64,000 nucleotides of DNA from Fidelibacterota bacterium (GCA_016934035.1 JAFGTP010000011.1:164535-228534); one strand, 5' to 3'; counted from the stretch's first letter, positions 8,135 to 18,783 are shown. Numbers and translations: made by a program. Notes: a model not told the origin generated them from the sequence alone.

Positions 8135-9325
8135 ATGAACAAAGAAAAATTTATCAAAAAACTTAGAAAAATGCTGCAGGAACAGGAAGAATTTCTGTCT
8201 ATGCCCAATAAGAAATTACCATCGGAAAACAATATTTTTCATCGTTACAAAAACCCGGTTCTGACAGCGAAACATGTACCGCTTCACTGGCGTTTTGACT
8301 TCAGCCATGAGGGGAATCCTCATTTGCTGGAACGATTGGGCATCAATGCCGCCTTCAATTCCGGGGCCATTGAATTGCATGGAAAAATCTATCTGGCGGT
8401 TCGGGTAGAAGGCTATGACCGCAAGTCTTTTTTTGCGATTGCCGAAACTGAAACCGGCCTTGACAATTTCCGCTTTTGGGACTATCCCGTGCTGATGCCG
8501 GAAACCGAAGATCCCGATGTCAATGTATATGATATGCGCCTGACTCAACATGAGGATGGCTGGATTTATGGTGTTTTTTGCACTGAGCGCAAAGACCCTA
8601 CGGCACTGCCCGGTGATTTGTCCTCAGCCGTAGCCCAGGCTGGTATTGCCCGTACCCACGACCTGAAAACCTGGGAACGGTTACCAGACCTGAAATCACA
8701 ATCCCTGCAACAGCGCAATGTCGTCCTCCATGAAGAATTTGTCAATGGCCAATATGCCTTTTTTACCCGTCCGCAGGACAACTTCATCGAAGCCGGTCAG
8801 GGCGGTGGCATTGGCTGGGCGCTCTGTGAGGACATTACCAACCCGTTTATTGGCGCCGAAAAGATCATTGATACACGGGAATATCACACCATCAAAGAAT
8901 CTAAAAACGGACAGGGACCGGCACCGATTAAAACTGAAGCAGGATGGTTGCATATAGCCCATGGTGTCAGGGGCTGCGCAGCTGGATTGCGATATGTAAT
9001 TTATATGTTCATGACCAGCCTGGAAGACCCCTCCAGATTAATATATTCTCCGGGAGGATATTTTCTGGCTCCGATGGGAGAAGAACGCATTGGCGACGTG
9101 TCCAACGTGCTGTTTATAAACGGATGGGTAAAGCGGAAAAATGGTGAAGTGCTGATTTACTATGCCTCTTCAGATACCAGAATGCATGTGGCTACCTCAA
9201 CGGTGGAAAAATTGGTGGATTATTGCAAAAACACACCTCCTGATCCGCTTCGTTCTGCTGCCTGTGTGGCCCAGAGAAATGAACTGATTGCCAAAAATCT
9301 GAAGCTATTGAAGGATTTACACTGA
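8135..9325 (+). CDS. GH130 4-O-beta-D-mannosyl-D-glucose phosphorylase
   Basis: This 396-aa cytoplasmic protein is of GH130 subfamily 1 type. An N-terminal helix is followed by [17 protein letters not shown], the start of the five-bladed propeller. VYDMRLT near residue 130 holds the Asp expected to act as proton donor, and [15 protein letters not shown] and [22 protein letters not shown] are further family hallmarks. The reaction is phosphorolysis of mannosyl-glucose to alpha-mannose-1-phosphate and glucose. It directly follows the epimerase gene, which makes its substrate from mannobiose; this pair is the established mannan catabolic route of, for example, Bacteroides and Ruminococcus. Mannosyl-glucose specificity rather than longer mannooligosaccharides is inferred from the N-terminal motif and the neighbour. 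Confidence 0.9.
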   Translation: MNKEKFIKKLRKMLQEQEEFLSMPNKKLPSENNIFHRYKNPVLTAKHVPLHWRFDFSHEGNPHLLERLGINAAFNSGAIELHGKIYLAVRVEGYDRKSFFAIAETETGLDNFRFWDYPVLMPETEDPDVNVYDMRLTQHEDGWIYGVFCTERKDPTALPGDLSSAVAQAGIARTHDLKTWERLPDLKSQSLQQRNVVLHEEFVNGQYAFFTRPQDNFIEAGQGGGIGWALCEDITNPFIGAEKIIDTREYHTIKESKNGQGPAPIKTEAGWLHIAHGVRGCAAGLRYVIYMFMTSLEDPSRLIYSPGGYFLAPMGEERIGDVSNVLFINGWVKRKNGEVLIYYASSDTRMHVATSTVEKLVDYCKNTPPDPLRSAACVAQRNELIAKNLKLLKDLH

Positions 9326-9382
9326 TAAAAAACCATCCTTCCTTTTCAAAGATAAGGCAGGGTATTTAAAAACAGGTTAAAG

Positions 9383-12300
9383 ATGAAAAAAATACTACTT
9401 TTCCTGACAATATTTTATTTTTCGGTTTGGGCGCAGTCAACTGCATATTTTGATGATTTTAATGATCGTATTATCTCCCATTGGACCGTTGGCTCCGGAG
9501 ACCAGACAACCTATGAACTGACGGAACAGGATGGTGCGCTGAGCATAAATTATCATCGGGTTGCCGACACCAGTGAATGGCATAATGTTAATTTTATGCC
9601 TTCTGAAATGATTGATGTTTCGGTGACTCCGGAAATATTTTTGCGGATAAAGTCCAGTGTTGAAACAAAACTATCCGTCAAGCCTATTTATTCAAACGGC
9701 AAGAATGACTGGTTTGATTGGTCATTGTCCCCACAAGGGTCCTGGCAGGAAATGACCTTTTCGCTGGTGCCGGAAAATTTTAGCGGCGGACAACTGACAA
9801 AGATTTATTTCTACCTGGATGGCGGAACAACGACAGAAAAAACCGGTTTGGTCTCCATTGATGAATTTCGTATCGGTGCCGGTCAATTTGAACTGCAGGT
9901 TTTCAACCTGAAAGCTACCGCTCTCGGAGAAAACAAAATCCAACTGGACTGGGAATGTAATGATTCTTCAGTAGTGGAAAATTATAAAATTTACCGGCAG
10001 ACTTATCCCGGTTTTAATTGCAATCAGAATGCGCTGACGGATTCTGTGGTTTTTTCCCATTATCTGGATAGCGGACTGGCGGTCAACTCCAGATATTACT
10101 ATAAAGTGATTGGTACTGATAAATCCGGTCAGGAATCAAACCTCAGCAATGAAGTATCAGCATTGACCTTTATCGCAGGTTCAGGTCCCACTGTCTCTCG
10201 TTACGGCACAAATTCCAATACCGTCGGCCTTTATGAAAAATTTGAAATCATCGTGGAATTGAACCATGTTGCCTATACCAATCCCTATGATCCGGAAGAA
10301 ATCGATTTGAAAGCCATATTTACTTCACCTACAGACAGTACATGGACTATCAACGGTTTTTATGACGATTATAATAACAACTCCCAATGGAAAATTCGTT
10401 TTTCACCCAATGAGCCTGGCACCTGGCGCTATCATTTAATTGCCACTGATAAGGCGGGAACAGGGCAGAGTGAGGTTTATGAATTTACTGCTGTCCACTC
10501 AAATTTTCATGGTTGGGTTCGTCCTTCCAAAATCAATCCGCATTATTTTGAATATGACGATGGCACAAGCTATTACGGTATCGGGGCCTATTATCCCTGG
10601 AATATGAATGAAAACGGCATGAATCGTATGGCAGCCAACGGAAGCAATTTTGTTGGAATCTGGAATATTATGTACGATGAAGGCAATATCATTGAGTCCA
10701 TGGCCTCGGGCCTTGGGCGGTACGATCAGCCAAAATGTGCCAGAATCGACAGGATTATCGAAATGTCGGAAGCCAGAAATATGAAAGTTATGTTGGCCAT
10801 TTGGCCTCATGACCTGCTATCACAAACCGTCTGGGCCCATCAATGGCACCAGAATCCTTACAATACTATTTGCAATGTTGAAGAATTTTTTGCCGATGAA
10901 GAAGCCTGGCAATACCAGGAAAAACAATATCGCTATATCATCGCCCGCTGGGGATACAGCCGCAGTTTGGGAGTTTGGGAAATCGTCAATGAAATCAATG
11001 GGACTGATGGCTGGCAACAGGGGCGGTCTGCTGAGGCAACCCAGTGGACTCGCAAGGTGTCGACTTTTTTGCGGAATAATGATCCTTTTCACCATCCCAA
11101 TACAGCCAATCAGTCGGGTGGGCAGTGGTGGCCTGAAGGGTACGATGCAGTGGATATTCCCAATGCCCATATGTATGAATCCGGCTGGTCATCCCTCTAT
11201 CCTTCCAATCCTCATCGCAGCAGTGTCAACCTCTATGCAACTATTACAAGGGATTTCTGGATGGGGTGGAACAAACCTGCAATGTTCGGTGAAGCGGGTT
11301 ATACAGATATTTACGGCGGATTTTCTTCCGGCTCCGCCAATTATACAATTTCTTACCACAATACCATTTGGTCCAGTTGGGCCAATGGTATCGCTGTCAC
11401 ACCGGTCTGGTGGGATTATCCGATACTCAGCGACGATGATTTGATGCAGTTGCGGGCCTTTGCCAATTTCATCAGCAATCATATCGAATTTTTGGATTTT
11501 GCCCACATCGGCTATCAGCCCATTGAGGTTTCGGGAAACCTTTGTGATGTTTATGCAATGGGGACTGATACCTTGGCTTTCGGATGGATGCGGCAGATAA
11601 ACGGTTCGTCGCCGTCAGGCCATGATTTCACTCTGAGCGGCCTTGATGATCAGGCTTATGCCATCAGTTATTATGATACCTGGACCGGTGAATTGATATC
11701 GACAGATATTCTCTTTTCCCGGGATGGGGTCGCCAACCAGATCCTGCCGGAAATGACCTATGACAAACCGGATATTGCTTTTATCATCTCACCTGAAACT
11801 TATGGTGAAACCCCATCACATATTGTTCTGACGACCAGTGAAGACCATCTCTTGAATGATGGAAAAAGTACCGCTGAACTGAGGGTTGTTTTAAAGGATG
11901 AAGCAGGAAGATTTTGTGGAAATGCAACCAATGAAATTTCTTTTTCAATAATCGGCGGGGGAACTTTCATCGGCTCCGGGAACGTCGTTAGTCAAGGCGG
12001 AGTAGCTACAGTTCAATACCAGGCGCCTTTAGAGACCGGGCCGGTCAACATTATCGCTTCTTCACCGGGACTGGCGACTGATACTGTATACATCACGATT
12101 TCTAATTTCATTAATTTCGATGACTTTGAAGGCTATGACAGTTCCGAAGACCTGGGAAATTACTGGAAAACCAAAGCAACCTCAATGGCCAGAGTCTATT
12201 TGGAAAAAATCAACATTTATGAAGGCAGCCAGGGTATGAAATTCAACTATAAAATCGGCCTGGGTGCGCCCCCTTATTCAGCGATCTACCGAGAAATTAC

Positions 12301-12901
12301 AGCGGACTTGTCCCCCTTTGAATATTTCGGGTTTTGGGTCAAAGCTACGGGAAAGAGTAACCAACTGGCCCTGCGACTGACGGAAAAGGGGGGCACCAAT
12401 TGGGATTATTATATTGACATTGAGGGGAATGAAGAGAAATACCATGAAATTGTTCTTAAGGATTTTATTCGGTATAATGGCGGCAGCGATACGCTCAGAT
12501 TGGCGAATATTGGTGAAATTTCAATTAATATTTTAAAAGGGAACGGGGACTTTGGCGAGAGTATTCTTTTTTTTGATTCTTTTAAATTTTTAACGGAATC
12601 TTCAGTGGTGTCTGTGGAGTACCCTCAGAAACCAACGGAAAAATTCCGGTTACAACAGAATTATCCCAATCCCTTTAATCCTGAAACTACTATTGAATTT
12701 CAGTTAATAAAAAATTCCTATGTTACCCTTCAAATCTATGATCTACAAGGCTCACTTGTGGCAACATTGTTAGATGAAAATAAATTGGCTGGATTTTATC
12801 AACTGGCCTGGAATGCAACAGGCTATCCATCAGGAATTTATATATACAAACTTATATCCGGCAATGCCAGGGAATCCGGGAAGTGTGTTTTGCTGAAATA
12901 A
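9383..12901 (+). CDS. Secreted DUF5060/GH5-type mannanase with Ig, CBM and sorting domains
   Basis: This is a 1172-aa modular enzyme. In order: signal peptide (1-17), an N-terminal jelly-roll CBM-like domain (about 20-165), Fn3 (about 170-262), a DUF5060-like beta domain (about 275-372; PYDPEEIDLKAIFTSP), a GH5-type barrel (about 378-700) with acid/base E537 in VNEING and nucleophile E637 in FGEAGY, a bacterial Ig-like domain (about 818-915), a CBM11-like module (about 917-1085) and a C-terminal YPNPFNP sorting domain. The Ig-CBM-sorting tail is closely repeated in the next gene. The catalytic core is paralogous to 29075-30790. Mannan as substrate is inferred from context; DUF5060 enzymes act on several polysaccharides. 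Confidence 0.85.
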   Translation: MKKILLFLTIFYFSVWAQSTAYFDDFNDRIISHWTVGSGDQTTYELTEQDGALSINYHRVADTSEWHNVNFMPSEMIDVSVTPEIFLRIKSSVETKLSVKPIYSNGKNDWFDWSLSPQGSWQEMTFSLVPENFSGGQLTKIYFYLDGGTTTEKTGLVSIDEFRIGAGQFELQVFNLKATALGENKIQLDWECNDSSVVENYKIYRQTYPGFNCNQNALTDSVVFSHYLDSGLAVNSRYYYKVIGTDKSGQESNLSNEVSALTFIAGSGPTVSRYGTNSNTVGLYEKFEIIVELNHVAYTNPYDPEEIDLKAIFTSPTDSTWTINGFYDDYNNNSQWKIRFSPNEPGTWRYHLIATDKAGTGQSEVYEFTAVHSNFHGWVRPSKINPHYFEYDDGTSYYGIGAYYPWNMNENGMNRMAANGSNFVGIWNIMYDEGNIIESMASGLGRYDQPKCARIDRIIEMSEARNMKVMLAIWPHDLLSQTVWAHQWHQNPYNTICNVEEFFADEEAWQYQEKQYRYIIARWGYSRSLGVWEIVNEINGTDGWQQGRSAEATQWTRKVSTFLRNNDPFHHPNTANQSGGQWWPEGYDAVDIPNAHMYESGWSSLYPSNPHRSSVNLYATITRDFWMGWNKPAMFGEAGYTDIYGGFSSGSANYTISYHNTIWSSWANGIAVTPVWWDYPILSDDDLMQLRAFANFISNHIEFLDFAHIGYQPIEVSGNLCDVYAMGTDTLAFGWMRQINGSSPSGHDFTLSGLDDQAYAISYYDTWTGELISTDILFSRDGVANQILPEMTYDKPDIAFIISPETYGETPSHIVLTTSEDHLLNDGKSTAELRVVLKDEAGRFCGNATNEISFSIIGGGTFIGSGNVVSQGGVATVQYQAPLETGPVNIIASSPGLATDTVYITISNFINFDDFEGYDSSEDLGNYWKTKATSMARVYLEKINIYEGSQGMKFNYKIGLGAPPYSAIYREITADLSPFEYFGFWVKATGKSNQLALRLTEKGGTNWDYYIDIEGNEEKYHEIVLKDFIRYNGGSDTLRLANIGEISINILKGNGDFGESILFFDSFKFLTESSVVSVEYPQKPTEKFRLQQNYPNPFNPETTIEFQLIKNSYVTLQIYDLQGSLVATLLDENKLAGFYQLAWNATGYPSGIYIYKLISGNARESGKCVLLK

Positions 12902-13066
12902 CATTCTCTTTGGAAACTTCAAACTTTTCAATAAGGATGTAAAAAAAACAAAACATTTTGAAAATCCTTCAGAAAATGAAAAACAAAAGTATTTGATAAA
13001 TAAACTGATGAATGCTTCTCTAAATAATAAAATTTTTGGAAGAGTCATGAAATAATTATAAAAATT

Positions 13067-15133
13067 ATGAAAAAATTAAAGATAAAAATACTCCTAATGT
13101 TACTAAGCATCATATCCATAAACTTTGCAGATACGCTGAAAGTATTGGAATATTTATACAGCATTTCAGGTGAAAATATTTTGGCCGGTCAACATAACCG
13201 GGAACCCAATTCAGATCCGGATAAGTGGACGGAATATATATTTGAAGCGACGGGTAAATATCCTGCTTTATGGAGTGCTGATTTTCTGTTTCAACAGGAC
13301 AATATTGATAATCGCTGGACAATGATCTATGAAGCAAAAGAGCAATGGGACAATGGCGCAGTGGTTTCCATCATGTGGCATGCATGTCCGCCTGATCAAC
13401 CTGAACCCTGTAACTGGAATACTGGGATAATAAATTCTCAACTCTCAGATGCTCAATGGACGGAACTTTTAACGGAAGGGGCACCCCTCAATACTATATT
13501 TAAATCCAGGATGGATGAAATCGCAACCTATCTTCAATATCTTGAAGATGAAGGTGTTGAAGTACTTTGGAAACCCTTTCATGAAATGAACCAAGGGGCT
13601 TTTTGGTGGGGTGGCAGGCCGGGACCGGAGGGTACCGCAAAACTCTATCGTTTTCTATATGAATATTTCACCAATGAAAAAGGTTTGTCAAATCTGGTAT
13701 GGGTTTGGGATATGCAGGATTTAAGCCGCGATTTTGAAGATTATAACCCTGGTGATGCATACTGGGATATCTTTGCCTTTGATATTTATGATAATGGGTT
13801 TGATAAATCCTGGTATGATTATATACTTTCCATAGTCGGTGATAAACCTATAGCTATTGGTGAATGTGCTGAGTTGCCTACTGCTGGACTTTTGCAATCC
13901 CAACCCCGATGGGTATATTTTTTGAGTTGGGCAGAATTGGTACAAAGTCATAACACACTTTTGGAAATTCGAGAAATATATAGTGATCCCCACGTCATTA
14001 CACGTGATGAAATGCCAGGATGGGGAGATTTTGGAGAAATACCTTTTAGGATTGAGATTGCGTCCAACGCAGACCAATTATTAAATAATGGCATTATGAC
14101 AACTGAAATCAAAGCTATGCTCAAAGATGAAGATGGGAAATTTTGTGGGAACGCCACCAATGAAATCATTTTCTCTATTATTGGAAAAGGCACATTCACA
14201 ACGAACAATATTGTAAATGCAACAGGCGGGAGAGCTTCAATAGTATACCAGTCTCCATTGGAACAAGGGTTTGAAAAAATAGTGGCATCATCACAGGGAT
14301 TGATTTCTGATACCATCGATATAGAAATTACAGGTATTTTAAACTTTGATGACTTTGAGAATTATGATGCAACCTATGAACTGGAATTATACTGGCAGGA
14401 AAAAAGTACATCGATGGTGCGGCTTTACCTTGAGAAGTTACTGGCAAATGATGGTACTCAAAGTATGAAATTCAATTATAAAATTGGTGAAGGCGCACCG
14501 CCTTATGCAGCTATTTACAAAGAAAATAGTGCAGACCTATCGGGCTGTAAATATTTTGGATTCTGGTATCAACCCACCGGAAGAAGTAATCAACTGGCAA
14601 TCCGCCTGACCGAAAGAAATGGTACACATTGGGATTTTTATTTTGATATCGAAGGAAATGAAGGTCTATATACTGAAATCGCCTTGGCTGATTTTATCAG
14701 GTACAGTGGCTTATCTGATTCAATCAACCTGTCTGAAATTGTGGAAGTTTCTCTCAATATATTGAAAGGAAACGGTGAATATGGTGAGGGAATCATTTAT
14801 TTTGATAGTATAAAATTTTTAACTGAAAATTCCATTGTATCAATTGATGAAGCTCAAGGTCACAGTCCGGAAAAATTTTACATGGAACAGAATTATCCCA
14901 ATCCCTTTAATCCCAAAACAACGATAGAATACCAATTAAAAATTAGCTCTGATGTCAGACTGAATATCTATGATATTCGGGGAGTTTTAGTTCAAAAATT
15001 GGTGAATGAATATAAAATTGCTGGCAAATATCAGGTTTTATGGGATGCTGAAGATTTTCCATCAGGACTTTATGTTTATCAGCTCGTTGCAGGAGAAACG
15101 ATCCATATGAGGAAATGTTTACTACTGAAATAA
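13067..15133 (+). CDS. Secreted GH26 beta-mannanase with Ig, CBM and sorting domains (mosaic)
   Basis: This 688-aa protein carries a signal peptide (1-21) and a GH26 barrel (about 24-315) with acid/base E173 in PFHEMN and nucleophile E266 in IGECAE, matching endo-beta-1,4-mannanases. A bacterial Ig-like domain (about 325-425), a CBM11-like module (about 428-595) and a YPNPFNP sorting domain follow. The GH26 part is nearly the same as that of the next gene; the tail matches the end of the previous gene. The gene thus looks like a fusion of its two neighbours, yet it is more AT-rich than either. I see no good ribosome-binding site before the ATG. Its stop is 38 bp before the preferred start of the next gene. 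Confidence 0.9.
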   Translation: MKKLKIKILLMLLSIISINFADTLKVLEYLYSISGENILAGQHNREPNSDPDKWTEYIFEATGKYPALWSADFLFQQDNIDNRWTMIYEAKEQWDNGAVVSIMWHACPPDQPEPCNWNTGIINSQLSDAQWTELLTEGAPLNTIFKSRMDEIATYLQYLEDEGVEVLWKPFHEMNQGAFWWGGRPGPEGTAKLYRFLYEYFTNEKGLSNLVWVWDMQDLSRDFEDYNPGDAYWDIFAFDIYDNGFDKSWYDYILSIVGDKPIAIGECAELPTAGLLQSQPRWVYFLSWAELVQSHNTLLEIREIYSDPHVITRDEMPGWGDFGEIPFRIEIASNADQLLNNGIMTTEIKAMLKDEDGKFCGNATNEIIFSIIGKGTFTTNNIVNATGGRASIVYQSPLEQGFEKIVASSQGLISDTIDIEITGILNFDDFENYDATYELELYWQEKSTSMVRLYLEKLLANDGTQSMKFNYKIGEGAPPYAAIYKENSADLSGCKYFGFWYQPTGRSNQLAIRLTERNGTHWDFYFDIEGNEGLYTEIALADFIRYSGLSDSINLSEIVEVSLNILKGNGEYGEGIIYFDSIKFLTENSIVSIDEAQGHSPEKFYMEQNYPNPFNPKTTIEYQLKISSDVRLNIYDIRGVLVQKLVNEYKIAGKYQVLWDAEDFPSGLYVYQLVAGETIHMRKCLLLK

Positions 15134-15171
15134 AGAAATCTGAATTATCAAAAAAACATGAGGGTAATAAT

Positions 15172-16182
15172 TTGATTAGTGGATATAATTTGAAGTGCAT
15201 AAAATTACAATTTGGAATGATGCTTATATTGTTCATTTTGGCAAACTGCTCTGAAAAAAGCACAAAATCAGATCCAGAAGACCATAGCTTATCTGTTCTG
15301 AATTATTTATATACAATTTCCGGAGAATCGATACTGTCAGGTCAGCACAATCGTGAACCCAATGCTGAACCCTCGAAATGGACGGACTACATTTACACCA
15401 CCACGGGAAAGTACCCGGCTTTATGGAGCGGCGATTTTTTGTTTCAGCAGGAAAATATTGATAATCGCTGGACCATGATCGCCGAAGCAAAAAGACAATG
15501 GGAACTGGGATCAGTTGTATCGATAATGTGGCATGTCTGCCCACCGGACCAGGATGAACCCTGTCAGTGGGACCCCGGCATTCTCAACGCTCTTTTGATA
15601 GATGATCAATGGGAAGAATTGTTTACTGAGGGTGCGCCCCTGAACCTTCGCTGGAAAAACAGAATGGATGATATCGCGGTTTACCTTCAGTATCTTGAAG
15701 ACGAGGGTGTCGAAGTGCTCTGGAAACCTTTTCATGAAATGAACCAGGAAAAATTCTGGTGGGGCGGACGACCGGGGCCGGAAGGGACTGCCAAATTATA
15801 TCGTTATCTGCACGATTATTTTACCAATGAAAAGGGATTGTCAAACCTGATCTGGGTTTGGAATATGCAGGATTTGTCCAGGGATTTTGAATCCTACAAT
15901 CCCGGCAATGAATACTGGGACTTATTTACCTTTGATATTTATGGCAATGGCTTTGATATATCCTGGTATAATTACATTCTGACTATCGTCGGAAGCAAAC
16001 CGTTGGCCATCGGCGAATGCGCCAAACTTCCGACCCATGAAGTCCTCGCCAATCAGCCTCGCTGGGTTTACTTCATGGCCTGGGCCGAACTGGTGAAAAG
16101 CCATAATACCGATGAACAAATCAAAACTATTTATAATAATCCGAGAGTCCTGACTCGTGATGAACTTCCGGGTTGGAAATGA
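15172..16182 (+). CDS. GH26 beta-mannanase lipoprotein
   Basis: This GH26 endo-mannanase of about 336 aa is anchored as a lipoprotein: the N-terminus ends in LFILANC, with the acylated Cys at about residue 26. The barrel fills the rest of the protein, with acid/base E189 in PFHEMN and nucleophile E282 in IGECAK. I chose the TTG at 15172 because GAGGG lies seven bases before it; the longer reading from 15115 would overlap the previous gene and put 45 residues before the lipobox. An ATG at 15217 is another option. The catalytic domain is a close tandem duplicate of 13067-15133 but lacks its Ig-CBM-sorting tail. A membrane-bound enzyme would act on shorter, imported oligosaccharides. Confidence 0.9.
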   Translation: MISGYNLKCIKLQFGMMLILFILANCSEKSTKSDPEDHSLSVLNYLYTISGESILSGQHNREPNAEPSKWTDYIYTTTGKYPALWSGDFLFQQENIDNRWTMIAEAKRQWELGSVVSIMWHVCPPDQDEPCQWDPGILNALLIDDQWEELFTEGAPLNLRWKNRMDDIAVYLQYLEDEGVEVLWKPFHEMNQEKFWWGGRPGPEGTAKLYRYLHDYFTNEKGLSNLIWVWNMQDLSRDFESYNPGNEYWDLFTFDIYGNGFDISWYNYILTIVGSKPLAIGECAKLPTHEVLANQPRWVYFMAWAELVKSHNTDEQIKTIYNNPRVLTRDELPGWK

Positions 16183-16212
16183 TTGAAAAATTTTTTTTAA
16201 GAGGGAAAAGTC

Positions 16213-18783
16213 ATGAAGAAACTATTTTTTTTGTTTATTTTACTTGTTTCGATCATTCATATCCCATTAATGGCGAAAGAAAATCAAATAATGGAATTAA
16301 ATAAAGGATGGACATTCAGGCAGGCTGATAAAACCCAGGAATATGAGGCAAAAGTTCCCGGAGATGTGCATTCCGATTTGCTTCGAAAGGGTTTGATCGG
16401 GGAGCCTTATTTCCGATTAAATGAACATAACCTGCAGTGGATAGACAAAGTGGACTGGGAATACCGGACGATTTTTGATGTCGATGAGGCCTTGCTTGCA
16501 AAAAAAAGAATCTATCTGGTTTTCGAAGGGCTGGATACCTATGCCGAAGTCACTTTGAATGGCAAGGTTGTATTGCAAGCGGATAATATGTTTCGAAACT
16601 GGCAGGTGGAAGTCCGGGACCATTTGAAAAAAAATAACAATGAATTGAAAGTCCTGTTTCATTCGGCGATCAAGCGGGGGCTGGAAAAATTGGCCTTTGA
16701 AAAAATTCAATACCCCGCACCACCCAATGACCTGTCCGAAATCGGAGGGATCGGAAATAAAAAAGTTAGTATATTCACTCGAAAAGCAGGCTACCATTAT
16801 GGCTGGGACTGGGGGCCACGGTTGGTTACCAGCGGAATATGGAGACCGGCCAAACTGGTGGGCTGGAATGAGGTGACCATTGAAAATACTTTTTTCCGGC
16901 AGTTGAAGATTTCCAGCCAAAAAGCAGAATTGCTGGCCATTCTTGAAACGGAGTCAGAAAGAGAATTGGAAGTGCTCATCGTCATCAGAAACGGGAAAAA
17001 GATTTTGGCAGAAAGCCCTGTATCTCTGAAACCAGGGCAGAACCGGACCGAAATACCCTTTGAAATTCTTCAGCCAAAATTATGGTGGCCCAGGGGCCTG
17101 GGCGAACAAAACCTTTATGAATTGAAAGCCGAAATGATGGTTGAAAATCGGATTGTTGATGAGGTATCCCATCAAGTTGGGTTGCGTACCCTCGAAGTCG
17201 TTCAGGAACCGGACCAATATGGTGAAAGTTTTTATTTTCGGGTCAATGGAATACCGGTTTTTATGAAGGGTGCCAATTATATACCCAATGATGTCTTCCT
17301 CAACCAGGTGACGCCTGAAAAATATGAATTTATCCTGGAATCTGCGGCTGATGCCCATATGAATATGCTCCGGGTCTGGGGAGGTGGTATCTATGAAAAC
17401 GACCTTTTTTACAAACTCTGTGATCAAAAAGGATTACTTGTCTGGCAGGATTTTATGTTTGCCTGCTCGATGTATCCCGGAGATGAACTCTTTCTTGCCA
17501 ATGTCCGACAGGAAGCCGTTGATAATGTAAAACGTCTTCGCAACCACCCTTGCCTGGCGCTCTGGTGCGGCAACAATGAAAATAGAATGGGCTGGACATG
17601 GTGGGGCTGGGAGAAAAAAATAAGTGAAGAGCAGGGGCGGGAAGTGGCGGATAAGCTGTACCGCATTTATGAAAAAATGTATCATGAAATTTTACCGGAA
17701 ACAGTTGATGAGCACGATCCGGACCGCTTTTACTGGTCATCTTCACCCTCTGCTGGGATGGGTGAATTGCCCAGCAATGACAAAGGTGATGTTCACTATT
17801 GGGGCGTGTGGTGGGGAAAAGAGCCTTTCTCCAATTATGAAACTGTAATACCCCGATTCATGTCGGAATTCGGATTTCAGTCCTTTCCTGAATTTTCCAC
17901 TGTTAAAAGATATACTAAACCAGAGGATTATGATATTTACTCCGAAGTGATGAAATCCCATCAGCGGTCTTCCATCGGCAATGAAACCATCGAAGAATAC
18001 ATGCTGCGGGACTATCATAAACCGAGGGATTTTGCAACTTTTCTATATGTAAGTCAGGTGTTGCAGGCGGAAGGTGTCGGATTTGGTATTGAAGCTCATC
18101 GACGCAACCGTGGAAAATGCATGGGCACACTTTTCTGGCAACTGAATGATTGCTGGCCCGTTGCCTCATGGTCCTCCATTGATTATTATGGCAAATGGAA
18201 AGCGCTTCAGTATTATGCAAAAAAATTATATCAGCCGGTCCTTGTTTCACCCCACAGAGAAAATGGAAAAATTGATATTCATGTGATTTCTGATCTTCCC
18301 GATAACCGGCCGGCAAAACTAATATTGACAATGATGGATTTTAGCGGCGTGGTGAAATGGAACAAATCATCGGATATCGAAATCTCGGCTAATGAAGCCC
18401 ACATTTATGATTCCATTGAGGAAGAATTCTTGCTAAAACTAGGTTTAAAAAATAAATGTCTGCTCAAAGCAGTTGTTGAATTTCCTGACGGTGACATTGC
18501 TTCACAAAATGTTTTCTATTTTGACAAACCCAAAAATCTGGAATTTGATGAAACCGAAGTGAATTATTCCGTCAATCGGGCAGAAAATGAATTTTTCATT
18601 TCTTTGATGTCGGAAAAGTTGGTGAAAAATCTATACATCATGGTTGAAGGATGTGAGGGATTTCTATCAGATAATTATTTTGATTTATTGCCAGGTGAGA
18701 AAATAACCCTGAGTTTTAAACCGAATCAGCCGATGGGTGACCAAAATCTGCATCTGAGTTTTATGGCAATTAATGATTTATAA
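16213..18783 (+). CDS. GH2 beta-mannosidase
   Basis: This 856-aa exported enzyme has a signal peptide (1-21). The GH2 order is complete: sugar-binding jelly roll (about 27-205; LNKGWTFRQ, KVPGDVHSDL), Ig-like domain (about 220-335), TIM barrel (about 340-640) and C-terminal beta domains. CGNNENR holds the acid/base Glu (E456) and MSEFGFQS the nucleophile (E552), the pattern of beta-mannosidases (EC 3.2.1.25). It releases mannose from the non-reducing end of mannooligosaccharides made by the GH26 and GH5 enzymes. A GAGGG site precedes the ATG. It follows the GH26 lipoprotein gene after 30 bp, so co-transcription is likely. Confidence 0.93.
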   Translation: MKKLFFLFILLVSIIHIPLMAKENQIMELNKGWTFRQADKTQEYEAKVPGDVHSDLLRKGLIGEPYFRLNEHNLQWIDKVDWEYRTIFDVDEALLAKKRIYLVFEGLDTYAEVTLNGKVVLQADNMFRNWQVEVRDHLKKNNNELKVLFHSAIKRGLEKLAFEKIQYPAPPNDLSEIGGIGNKKVSIFTRKAGYHYGWDWGPRLVTSGIWRPAKLVGWNEVTIENTFFRQLKISSQKAELLAILETESERELEVLIVIRNGKKILAESPVSLKPGQNRTEIPFEILQPKLWWPRGLGEQNLYELKAEMMVENRIVDEVSHQVGLRTLEVVQEPDQYGESFYFRVNGIPVFMKGANYIPNDVFLNQVTPEKYEFILESAADAHMNMLRVWGGGIYENDLFYKLCDQKGLLVWQDFMFACSMYPGDELFLANVRQEAVDNVKRLRNHPCLALWCGNNENRMGWTWWGWEKKISEEQGREVADKLYRIYEKMYHEILPETVDEHDPDRFYWSSSPSAGMGELPSNDKGDVHYWGVWWGKEPFSNYETVIPRFMSEFGFQSFPEFSTVKRYTKPEDYDIYSEVMKSHQRSSIGNETIEEYMLRDYHKPRDFATFLYVSQVLQAEGVGFGIEAHRRNRGKCMGTLFWQLNDCWPVASWSSIDYYGKWKALQYYAKKLYQPVLVSPHRENGKIDIHVISDLPDNRPAKLILTMMDFSGVVKWNKSSDIEISANEAHIYDSIEEEFLLKLGLKNKCLLKAVVEFPDGDIASQNVFYFDKPKNLEFDETEVNYSVNRAENEFFISLMSEKLVKNLYIMVEGCEGFLSDNYFDLLPGEKITLSFKPNQPMGDQNLHLSFMAINDL

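Noticed and set aside
10809..11444. 211-codon plus-strand frame inside the DUF5060/GH5-type gene
   Set aside because: It overlaps the catalytic barrel in another frame, with Pro/Met/Ile-rich composition unlike a real protein.
12902..13066. A frame of about 55 codons open between the two genes (ends ...NKIFGRVMK) on the + strand
   Set aside because: It has no start codon near its beginning, no ribosome-binding site and no recognisable motif. It may be a worn remnant, but I cannot support a gene.
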